This document shows, piece after piece, positions 1 through 5,531 of a stretch of DNA of 6,072 nucleotides (position 1 is the stretch's first letter; every line of letters starts with the position of its first letter). Below the pieces are notes generated by a model that saw only the letters and a program-made list of their open reading frames with translations, was not told the DNA's origin and did no database searches. The DNA is taken from assembly GCA_005889515.1 (NCBI GenBank), contig VBHE01000282.1, forward strand, positions 11,797-17,868, written 5' to 3'. The stretch comes from Chloroflexota bacterium. GTDB lineage: Bacteria; Chloroflexota; Dormibacteria; Aeolococcales; Aeolococcaceae. Both the position numbers and the translations under genes were made by a program.

Positions 1-648
1 GTGCTGCTCCAGCTCGAGGGCGATGGGGTGACCCTGGCGGCGACCGACGGCCATCGCCTCGCGGTGCGCAAGCTGACCCGGACCGGGGACGGCGAGGCTC
101 CGGCGACGAGCGTGATCGTCCCGGCTCGGCACCTCGGCGAGGTGGCCCGGGCGATCACCGCGGCGCGGCCGACGGTGGAGGTGACCCTGTCGGCGTCGCG
201 CAATCACATCTTCTTCACCATGCGCGACGTGGAGGTCTCCTCTCGGCTCATCGAGGGCGCCTACCCGAACTACGCGCAGGTGATCCCCTCCTCCCAGACC
301 ACCACGGTGACCCTGCCTGCGGCGACGTTGCTGCGGGAGACGCGCACCGCATCGATCCTCGCCAAGGACGCGGCCAACGTGGTGCGGCTCGCCACCGGTG
401 AGGGGACGCTGACCCTTCACGCGCAGACCGCCGAGGTGGGTGACGACGAGGCGCCGCTGACCGCGGTGGTGAGCGGGGAGGGGGTACAGATCGCCTTCAA
501 CGCCCGCTACGTCCTCGACGCCCTGGGGGTCATCGACAGCGAGGAGGTCGCGCTCGGGTTCAACGGGCCGCTGTCGCCGGGGGTGATCCGGCCGGTGGGA
601 CGCGAGGACTACCTGTACATCGTGATGCCCGTCCGCGTCCCGATGTAG
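1..648 (+). CDS. dnaN: DNA polymerase III beta subunit (sliding clamp), C-terminal part; 5' end outside the window
   Basis: The beta clamp is a ring-shaped dimer that encircles DNA and tethers the replicative polymerase and many repair proteins. The 215 visible residues cover the end of domain II and domain III of a protein usually about 370-400 residues long. Diagnostic motifs are ATDGHRLA at residues 14-21 (the Thr and Leu of this motif line the peptide-binding pocket in E. coli clamp), LIEGAYPNYAQVIP at 83-96, and the C-terminal MPVRVPM at 209-215, matching the usual MPMRL-type end with a slightly longer tail. The first base happens to begin a GTG codon, but homology continues upstream, so this is not the true start. 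The stop (TAG, 646-648) is 10 bp from the stop of the convergent DUF721 gene and I see no intrinsic terminator between them. By family synteny dnaA and the origin would be expected upstream, outside the window. Identity is secure. Confidence 0.96.
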   Translation: MLLQLEGDGVTLAATDGHRLAVRKLTRTGDGEAPATSVIVPARHLGEVARAITAARPTVEVTLSASRNHIFFTMRDVEVSSRLIEGAYPNYAQVIPSSQTTTVTLPAATLLRETRTASILAKDAANVVRLATGEGTLTLHAQTAEVGDDEAPLTAVVSGEGVQIAFNARYVLDALGVIDSEEVALGFNGPLSPGVIRPVGREDYLYIVMPVRVPM

Positions 649-658
649 GAGGCGCGGC

Positions 659-1009
659 TCAGCGGGCGCGCGGGGGCGGGCCGCCGTCGAGGGCGCGGAA
701 GCGCAGCCGGCGGACGACGTCGCCGCCGAGGCGCTCGTTGAGCGAGGCGATCAGCCGCGGCGCGTCGAGCTGGAGCTGATGGGCGAGGGCGCCGTGGGCG
801 GTGGCGATGGTGAGCACCCCGCGGTCCAGACCGGCAGGCCGGCACAGGGCGGCGAGAGCGGGACCGACGACCTCGGCGAGGACGTCGTCGAGCTGGGCGT
901 CGCGGACCTTGCGGGTGACCCCCATGCGCCGTACCGCCGGCCAGAGGATCCGGTCGAGCCGCTCCTCGGCGGGGCGGGGTCCGGGGGTCGGCTCGTCCGC
1001 GGAGCTCAT
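659..1009 (-). CDS. dciA: DUF721 / DciA-like protein (putative DnaB helicase loader/operator)
   Basis: This small basic protein of 116 residues belongs to the DUF721 family. Members called DciA recruit or load the replicative helicase DnaB in bacteria that lack DnaC/DnaI. The visible pattern is VVGPALAALCRP at about 47-58, then DRGVLTIAT at 62-70, AHQLQL at 76-81 and LIASLNERLGGDVVRRLRFR at 86-105, matching the family order (VG..la..s.P, dG.L.v.v, qL, LN..lG...v..lrf). The Trp residues often seen before the VG motif and in the 'WA.qL' strand are absent here (Leu/Val and Ala74 instead). The ATG start at 1009 overlaps the recF stop as ATGA and there is no convincing Shine-Dalgarno sequence, so translation probably depends on coupling to recF. 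A strong hairpin lies just upstream inside recF. The family call is firm; the helicase-loading role is inferred from the family. Confidence 0.85.
   Translation of the reverse strand: MSSADEPTPGPRPAEERLDRILWPAVRRMGVTRKVRDAQLDDVLAEVVGPALAALCRPAGLDRGVLTIATAHGALAHQLQLDAPRLIASLNERLGGDVVRRLRFRALDGGPPPRAR
1006..1009 (-). other. recF/dciA start-stop overlap (ATGA)
   Basis: On the minus strand the four bases ATGA hold both the dciA start codon (ATG) and the recF stop (TGA). The preceding bases (GCTGAGCAG) offer no strong Shine-Dalgarno match, which supports termination-reinitiation and fixes the dciA start. Confidence 0.85.
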
Positions 1010-2199
1010 CTGCTCAGCGGGGGCGTCCCCCCCCTCGCTGCGGCGGCAGAGCCGCCTGCGCTCACCCCGCCCCGCCTGATGAGCAAGCTCATGCTGCCGA
1101 TCCGCCCTCGGCGACCGCGCGGGTCGGTGGTGGTGAGCACCGTCTGGAGATGGGTGCCGGCGCCGAGGGCGGCGAGGAGATGCTCGCGGCGCCGGGCGTC
1201 GAGCTCGCTGAGGACGTCGTCGAGGAGCAGCACCGGCGCCATGCCGAGCAGCGCGGTGAGATGGCGGACCTCGGCGAGCTTGCAGGCGAGCACCAGGCTG
1301 CGCTGCTGCCCCTGGCTCGCGGCGGCGCGGGCCGGCCTCTCGTCGAGGAGGATGTCGACGTCGTCGCGATGCGGCCCGGCGACGGTGACCCCGCGGGCGA
1401 GCTCCTCGGCGTGACGGCCGTCGAGCGCCACCACGAGGCGGGCGGCGGCCTCCTCGGGGGTGGTGGGGAGCGGGCCCTCGAGCCCCTCGGCGCGGTAGCG
1501 CAGGCCGACCTCCTCGCGGCCGTCGCTGATCTCGCGGAGCGCGGCGGCGGCGAGCGGTGCCAGTGCCTCGACGAGGCGGAGGCGCGCGATGAGCACGATG
1601 CCGGCGGCCCGAGCGAGCTCCTGGGTGAAGCCGGGGAGCGGCGCGGGGCTCGCCTGGCCCAGGCGGACCTGGCGGAGCAGGGCGTTGCGCTGGTCGAGCA
1701 CCCGCCGGTAGCGGACCATCTCCGCGGCGGCGCGAGCATCCGTCTGAGCGACGACGACGTCGACGAGCCGTCGCCGTCCCTCGGGCGCCCCCTTGACGAG
1801 GAGGAGGTCCTCGGGCCAGAAGAGCACCACCGGGCAGACCCCGAGCACCGCCCGCGCGGGGCGGGGGCTGCCGTCGACGCGGAGGGTGCGCACCAGCGTG
1901 TCCTGGCCGCCGGAGCGCTGGAGGCGGAGCTCGAGCGTGGTGGGGCCGTCGGGACGGCGCACCCGCGCGGTCACCTGGGCGGCGTCGGCGCCCCAGAGCA
2001 GGAGCTCGGCGGAGGAGGAGGCACGCGGTGAGCGGGTGAGGGCGGCGGTGGCGATCGCCTCGAGGAGGTTGGTCTTGCCCTGGGCGTTCGGGCCCGAGAC
2101 CACGTTGAGGCCGGGACCGAGGGCGACCGTCTCGTCAGCGTAGTTGCGGAAACAGTAGAGGCGGAGCTCCTCGACGCGGCAGGCGGGCGCCGGCGTCAC
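1006..2199 (-). CDS. recF: DNA replication and repair protein RecF
   Basis: RecF is an SMC/Rad50-like ABC ATPase that acts with RecO and RecR at single-strand gaps and stalled forks to help load RecA. The 397-residue protein has, in order, Walker A GPNAQGKT (36-43) followed by NLLEAI, the RecF-typical FWPEDLLLVKGAPEGRRRLVD (about 127-147), GPHRDD (275-280), the ABC signature SQGQQRS (295-301) running into ACKLAE, Walker B VLLLDDVLSELD (323-334) including the D-loop, and TTTD (356-359). Length fits the family (about 360-400). The GTG at 2199 is chosen because it overlaps the upstream glycosyltransferase stop (GTGA) and places VEELRLYCFRNY at the usual N-terminal position. The same frame stays open upstream to 2661, but that stretch is Arg/Ala-rich shadow sequence. 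The last 25 or so residues form a Gly/Ala-rich tail unlike a typical RecF end, and the DNA there forms two strong hairpins with an 8-base C run at 1027-1034. Confidence 0.95.
   Translation of the reverse strand: MTPAPACRVEELRLYCFRNYADETVALGPGLNVVSGPNAQGKTNLLEAIATAALTRSPRASSSAELLLWGADAAQVTARVRRPDGPTTLELRLQRSGGQDTLVRTLRVDGSPRPARAVLGVCPVVLFWPEDLLLVKGAPEGRRRLVDVVVAQTDARAAAEMVRYRRVLDQRNALLRQVRLGQASPAPLPGFTQELARAAGIVLIARLRLVEALAPLAAAALREISDGREEVGLRYRAEGLEGPLPTTPEEAAARLVVALDGRHAEELARGVTVAGPHRDDVDILLDERPARAAASQGQQRSLVLACKLAEVRHLTALLGMAPVLLLDDVLSELDARRREHLLAALGAGTHLQTVLTTTDPRGRRGRIGSMSLLIRRGGVSAGGSAAAARGGTPPLSR
1015..1056. repeat. Two back-to-back GC-rich inverted repeats in the 3' end of recF
   Basis: Read on the plus strand, bases 1015-1023 (CAGCGGGGG) pair with 1031-1040 (CCCC T CGCTG) as a 9-bp stem with one bulged base and a 7-base loop. 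This is followed at once by GGCGGC (1042-1047), AGA, GCCGCC (1051-1056), a perfect 6-bp stem with a 3-base loop. In recF mRNA the pair ends about 6 bases before the dciA ATG. The elements encode the atypical Gly/Ala tail of RecF. No U-tract follows, so an intrinsic terminator is unlikely. Possible roles are control of dciA translation, mRNA protection, or a REP-like dispersed palindrome that landed at the gene end. Confidence 0.6.
2196..2199 (-). other. Glycosyltransferase/recF start-stop overlap (GTGA)
   Basis: On the minus strand GTGA contains the recF GTG start and the TGA stop of the upstream glycosyltransferase. No Shine-Dalgarno sequence is visible in the GC-rich bases before it (CCGTCGGGCCGCG), so recF translation is probably coupled to that of the glycosyltransferase. 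Confidence 0.8.
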
Positions 2200-3422
2200 C
2201 GCGGCCCGACGGCGGCCCGGGCGGCGAGCAGGCTGATGAGCCGGGCGGTGGCGGCGCTCGCCTCCGGACGGGAGGCGGCCACGAGCGCCTCGCGCATCGC
2301 CAGGAGGGCGACGGAGCCGGGGCGCACCAGCTCCGCGACGGCGTCGACGAGCGCCGCCTCCCCGGGCACGTGACGGCCGGCGCCGACGGTGACGACGAGG
2401 TCGACGTTGCCCCGCTCCTGTCCCGGGATGTGCGAGGTGAGCAGGAGCGGGACCCCCGCGCAGAGCGCCTCGGTGATCGTCGCCGGTCCCGCCTTGGTCA
2501 CCATCAGGTCGCTGGCGCGCATCCACTCGGCCATGTTCGGCACGAAGCCGTGGACGTGGAGGGTGGTGGGGGGCTCGGGCTGGAGCGCGAGGAGGCGGTC
2601 GCGCACCGCGGTGTTGCGCCCGCAGATCACGACGAGCTGGATGTCGAGCCCGGCGCCGCACAGTGCCCGGGCGCGGCGGAGGAGGCCGCCCGAGCCCTCG
2701 CCGCCGCCGCTGAGGAGCACGGTCCGCCGACCCGGCTCGAGGCCGAGCACGCGACGGAGCGCCCGGCGCTCCGCGCCGGTGGCGGAGCGGGCGGTGAAGC
2801 TCTCGTCCACGGGCAGGCCGAGGTCGAAGCAGCGTTCGGCGGCGATGCCCGCCGCGCGGATGCGGTCGAGCGCCGCCGGGGACGGGGTGACCACCGCATC
2901 AGCGTCCTCGCAGATCCACGCGGAGTGCACGTCGACGAGGTCGGTGACCACCGTGATCAGCGGGATCGGGGTGCCCGGGCGTCGGCGGAGCACGCGCGCC
3001 GCGGCGTGGTTGACGAGCGGGTGGAAGGAGACGACGGCGGCGGGGCGGAGGGCGTCGATGAGCTCCTCGAGGCCGGGCTCGAGGAGCCGGAACGCGGTGG
3101 CCCGCAGCGCGGCGAGCGCGGGGCGGGAGTTGCTCGCGTGGAAGAGCGCTCCCCAGAGCGGAGGGAGATGGCGGATCAGGGGCGAGTAGAGGCCGACGGT
3201 CCAGCCCACCGGTCGCGGCGCGGCGTGGGTGAAGGGGTCGAGGAGGTGGGGAACGGGTGCGTCGGGCAGGCGCACCAGCTCGCGGGCGACCGCCAGCGCG
3301 CTCGCGCGATGGCCGCCGCCGGTGTCGGCGAGCAGCAGGAGGACCGTGCCCCGGGGGCGACGACCCGGGCGGCGGACGGGGATCGACGTTAAGGAGACGG
3401 TGGCGGGGGCATCGGGCAGCAT
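2196..3422 (-). CDS. MGDG synthase / UgtP-like diacylglycerol glycosyltransferase (GT28 type)
   Basis: This 408-residue GT-B enzyme probably transfers a hexose from a UDP-sugar to diacylglycerol on the inner face of the cytoplasmic membrane, making a glycolipid. The N-terminal domain carries TVLLLLADTGGGHRASA (26-42), the glycine-rich loop typical of MGDG synthases and MurG relatives, SFHPL (132-136) and TDLVDVHSAW (160-169). The C-terminal nucleotide-sugar domain carries GLPVDESF (202-209), LLSGGGEGSGG (236-246), VICGRN (265-270), then MVTKAGPATITEAL (307-320) and PGQERGNV (333-340). The KAGP-type and PGQE-GN motifs resemble plant and Chloroflexus MGDG synthases more than MurG. No signal peptide or membrane helix is seen; the basic N-terminal stretch (17-24, VRRPGRRP) could help membrane contact. 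ATG 3422 is preferred. An in-frame ATG at 3449 would overlap the divergent gene, and no ATG, GTG or TTG lies between 3422 and the glycine-rich loop. Codon 11 is TTA, rare in such DNA. Whether the product is galactosyl-, glucosyl- or another glycolipid cannot be told. Confidence 0.85.
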   Translation of the reverse strand: MLPDAPATVSLTSIPVRRPGRRPRGTVLLLLADTGGGHRASALAVARELVRLPDAPVPHLLDPFTHAAPRPVGWTVGLYSPLIRHLPPLWGALFHASNSRPALAALRATAFRLLEPGLEELIDALRPAAVVSFHPLVNHAAARVLRRRPGTPIPLITVVTDLVDVHSAWICEDADAVVTPSPAALDRIRAAGIAAERCFDLGLPVDESFTARSATGAERRALRRVLGLEPGRRTVLLSGGGEGSGGLLRRARALCGAGLDIQLVVICGRNTAVRDRLLALQPEPPTTLHVHGFVPNMAEWMRASDLMVTKAGPATITEALCAGVPLLLTSHIPGQERGNVDLVVTVGAGRHVPGEAALVDAVAELVRPGSVALLAMREALVAASRPEASAATARLISLLAARAAVGPR

Positions 3423-3447
3423 GTGCGATACCCTACCTCCGAGGCCC
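3423..3447. promoter_or_regulatory. Compact divergent promoter / ribosome-binding region between two glycosyltransferase genes
   Basis: Only 25 bp separate the preferred starts of the two divergent genes, and both ends are CATG, which gives an ATG on each strand. In between lies TACCCTA (3429-3435), giving TANNNT -10-like hexamers on both strands: TACCCT at 3429-3434 on plus and TAGGGT at 3435-3430 on minus. Next comes CCTCCGAGG (3436-3444), which gives GAGG on plus 3 nt before ATG 3448 and GGAGGT on minus 12 nt before ATG 3422. Neither spacing is ideal. The minus -10-like hexamer ends 7 nt before its ATG, as in leaderless genes. I see no good -35 hexamer on either strand at 16-18 bp. A real promoter could instead lie inside either coding region. 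Confidence 0.4.
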
Positions 3448-4752
3448 ATGACCTTCGAGAGCAGGCGTCCCGACGGACCGAGCAGTGCCCGCCGGGCAAT
3501 CGCCGTCCTCTCCATGCACGCCTCGCCGGTCGGGCGGCTGGGGCAGGGCGAGAACGGGGGCATGAACCTCACCATCCGCGAGCTCTGCGCCGGGCTCAGC
3601 GCCCGCGGGGTCCCCACCGACGTCTTCGTCCGCCGGGACGACCCCCGGGCTCCCGCCGAGGAGCTGCTCGCGCCCGGCAGCCGGCTGGTGCGGCTCGACG
3701 CCGGCCCGCCCGAACCGGTGCCGAAGAGCCGGCTCCTCGCCGAGCTCCCGCTCTTCACCCGCGCCCTCCTCGCCCACGTGGAGTCCGAGCGGCGCGCCTA
3801 CCGCCTGGTGCACTCCCACTACTGGCTGAGCGGCTGGGTGGCGCGGCGCGCGGTGCTGCGCTGGGGGGTGCCGTGGGTCCACTCGTTCCACACCCTGGCA
3901 CGGATGAAGTCCGCGGCGGGGATGCCCGACGAGCCCCTGCGCGGCGAGGCCGAGGAGGTGATCGCGCACGCGGTGGCGCGGCTGGTGGCGATGAGCCCCG
4001 CCGAGGAGCGTGCCCTCGTCGACCTCTACGGCGTCGACCCCGAGACGGTCTGCGTGGTGCCTCCCGGCGTCGACATGGAGCAGTACGCGCCCCGTCCCAC
4101 CGGGAGCGTGCGCACCCGCCTCGGTCTGCTCGACCGCCGGGTGGTGGTCTACGCGGGGAGGCTCGAGCGGCTGAAGGGCGCCGACCTCTTCGTCGACGCG
4201 ATCGCCGAGCTCCTCGCCCGGCCCGGGTACGACGACGTCGTCGCGCTCGTGTGCGGGGGCGACAGCGGTGACGGCCGCCGGCAGGCGCGCCACGCCGGCG
4301 GGGAGCGCGGCCGGCTCGAGGAGCTGGTGACGGAGCGTGGTCTCGGCGACCGGGTGCGCTTCCTCGGCGCCGTGGCCCCCCGCCGCCTCGCCGAGCTCTA
4401 CGCGCTCGCCGATGTCTGCGTGGTGCCCTCGCACACCGAGTCCTTCGGGCTGGTGGCGCTCGAGGCGCAGGCGTCGGGGACGCCGGTGGTCGCCGCCGCG
4501 GTCGGCGGCCTCGTCGACGTGGTCGAGGACGGGGTGACCGGCTTCCTCCTCGAGGGTCGCGACCCCGCCGCCTTCGCGGAGCGGATCGGCGAGGTGCTCG
4601 CCGACCCGGCGCGGCGAGAGCGGATGGGAGCCGCGGCGCGGGAGCGCGCCGGACGTTACACCTGGGATCGCTCCGTCGAGCGTCTGGTCGCGCTCTACGA
4701 CTGCGTGGAGTTCCCGGAGACGGCGGCGCTCGAGAGCTGCGGCTGCCTGTGA
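3448..4752 (+). CDS. GT4-family glycosyltransferase, MshA / sucrose-phosphate synthase-like
   Basis: This is a retaining GT-B glycosyltransferase of 434 residues with no signal peptide or membrane helix, so probably cytoplasmic. The N-terminal acceptor domain has IAVLSMHASP (18-27), a GENGGMN loop (34-40), VHSHYWLSGW (121-130) and VHSFHTLARMKS (144-155), all close to MshA, the enzyme that joins GlcNAc to inositol 3-phosphate in mycothiol synthesis. The C-terminal donor domain has VVPPGVD (203-209), GRLERLKG (237-244) with the conserved Arg and Lys, and the EX7E motif ESFGLVALE (331-339) followed by SGTPVVAA and VGG. Residues equivalent to the MshA acceptor-phosphate ligands seem present (Lys93, Tyr118, Thr149, Arg165; alignment by eye from memory). 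The start at 3448 avoids overlap with the divergent gene. ATG 3421 and GTG 3400 (after AAGGAG) are in frame alternatives, while ATG 3514 would remove the first beta strand. The true acceptor is unknown: inositol phosphate, another sugar phosphate, or a glycolipid. Confidence 0.85.
   Translation: MTFESRRPDGPSSARRAIAVLSMHASPVGRLGQGENGGMNLTIRELCAGLSARGVPTDVFVRRDDPRAPAEELLAPGSRLVRLDAGPPEPVPKSRLLAELPLFTRALLAHVESERRAYRLVHSHYWLSGWVARRAVLRWGVPWVHSFHTLARMKSAAGMPDEPLRGEAEEVIAHAVARLVAMSPAEERALVDLYGVDPETVCVVPPGVDMEQYAPRPTGSVRTRLGLLDRRVVVYAGRLERLKGADLFVDAIAELLARPGYDDVVALVCGGDSGDGRRQARHAGGERGRLEELVTERGLGDRVRFLGAVAPRRLAELYALADVCVVPSHTESFGLVALEAQASGTPVVAAAVGGLVDVVEDGVTGFLLEGRDPAAFAERIGEVLADPARRERMGAAARERAGRYTWDRSVERLVALYDCVEFPETAALESCGCL
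4749..4752 (+). other. GT4/HAD start-stop overlap (GTGA)
   Basis: GTGA holds the HAD-gene GTG start and the GT4 TGA stop. No clear Shine-Dalgarno sequence precedes it (AGAGCTGCGGCTGCCT), so the hydrolase is probably made by reinitiation after the glycosyltransferase, in linked amounts. Confidence 0.8.
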
Positions 4753-5525
4753 CCGGGCTCCGCCGCCGGGGTGCGCCGCCGCTGCGCACCGTCTTCTTCG
4801 ACCTCGGCGACACGCTCATGCACGTCCATCCGGACGTGCCCACCCTCTACCTCGAGACCTGCCGCGAGCTCGGCCTCGACGTCGAGCCGGTGGGGATGGC
4901 GGCGGCGCTCCACGCCGGCGAGCGGCACTACCGCGAGGCGCTCCGTGCGGGACGGTCGTTCGAGTCCTCGCCCACCGAGGCGCGCGCCTTCTGGCAGGAG
5001 TACAACCAGCTCATCCTCGGCGAGCTCGGCGCCGCCGGCGACACCGCGTCGATGGCGCTCCTCCTGGCCGAGCGCTTCTGGTCGCCGCTGGCATGGCGGG
5101 TGTTCCCCGAGGTGCACGAGGTGCTGGGAGCGCTCCGCGACGCGGGGCTGCAGCTCGCGGTGATCTCGAACTTCACCGACTCGCTCACCGCGGTCTGCCG
5201 CAGCCACGTGCTCGACGGCTACTTCGACTGCCTGGTCGCGTCGACGGTGAGCGGCTCACAGAAGCCCGACGTGAGCATCTTCCGCGAGGCCCTCCGCCGC
5301 ACCGGAGGCGACCCCGGGGCCAGCCTGCACGTCGGCGACAACTACGTCGCCGACATCCTCGGGGCGCGGGCGGCGGGGATCGACGGCGTCCTCCTCGACC
5401 GCAGCCGGGCCGGGGTGGCGGGGATGTTCGACTTCGCCCTTCGCGACGGCCTCGGTGGCACCGACGGGGTGGCCCTCGACTGCCCGGTGATCGTCGACCT
5501 CCGCGAGCTGCTCGAGCTGGTCTGA
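4749..5525 (+). CDS. HAD-IA family hydrolase (putative phosphatase) with atypical motif I
   Basis: This 258-residue haloacid-dehalogenase-superfamily protein has the class I helical cap. Motif I is FFDLGDTL (16-23) with Asp18 as nucleophile. The cap spans about residues 24-118. Motif II is VISNFTDS (138-145), motif III is the Lys of GSQKPDVSIF (Lys172), and motif IV is HVGDNYVADILGARAAG (194-210) with Asp197 and Asp202 as likely Mg2+ ligands. The usual general acid/base Asp two residues after the nucleophile is Gly20. This resembles the DLGN motif of E. coli YihX, a sugar-phosphate phosphatase, so catalysis is still possible. The GTG start overlaps the GT4 stop and leaves a 13-residue basic N-terminal lead before the first strand. 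Coupling to a sugar-phosphate-type glycosyltransferase suggests a sugar-phosphate substrate, but that is inference. Its stop is 6 bp from the convergent beta-propeller gene. Confidence 0.88.
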   Translation: MTGLRRRGAPPLRTVFFDLGDTLMHVHPDVPTLYLETCRELGLDVEPVGMAAALHAGERHYREALRAGRSFESSPTEARAFWQEYNQLILGELGAAGDTASMALLLAERFWSPLAWRVFPEVHEVLGALRDAGLQLAVISNFTDSLTAVCRSHVLDGYFDCLVASTVSGSQKPDVSIFREALRRTGGDPGASLHVGDNYVADILGARAAGIDGVLLDRSRAGVAGMFDFALRDGLGGTDGVALDCPVIVDLRELLELV

Positions 5526-5531
5526 GGCCCG

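Noticed and set aside
1015..1056. Intrinsic terminator between recF and dciA
   Set aside because: The hairpins are strong but no U-tract follows, and they lie inside coding sequence directly before a coupled gene.
1150..2031. A 293-codon open frame on the plus strand opposite recF
   Set aside because: It is the antisense shadow of a well-supported recF. Its composition is Glu/Gly/Ala/Arg-rich with no recognisable domain, as expected from high-GC antisense frames.
2200..2661. Upstream in-frame extension of recF
   Set aside because: It overlaps the C-terminal half of the glycosyltransferase, has Arg/Pro-rich shadow composition, and RecF homology begins right after GTG 2199.
2370..3392. A 340-codon open frame on the plus strand opposite the MGDG-synthase-like gene
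   Set aside because: Low-complexity antisense shadow. The minus-strand frame carries clear GT28-type motifs.
3423..3758. Upstream extension of the minus-strand glycosyltransferase frame
   Set aside because: It lies antisense to the N-terminal part of the GT4 gene and has no glycosyltransferase similarity. ATG 3422 gives the normal family length.
3433..4843. Long minus-strand open frames opposite the GT4 gene
   Set aside because: Arg/Pro/Ala- or His/Gly/Glu-rich shadow translations with no motif. The plus strand encodes a full GT4 domain set.
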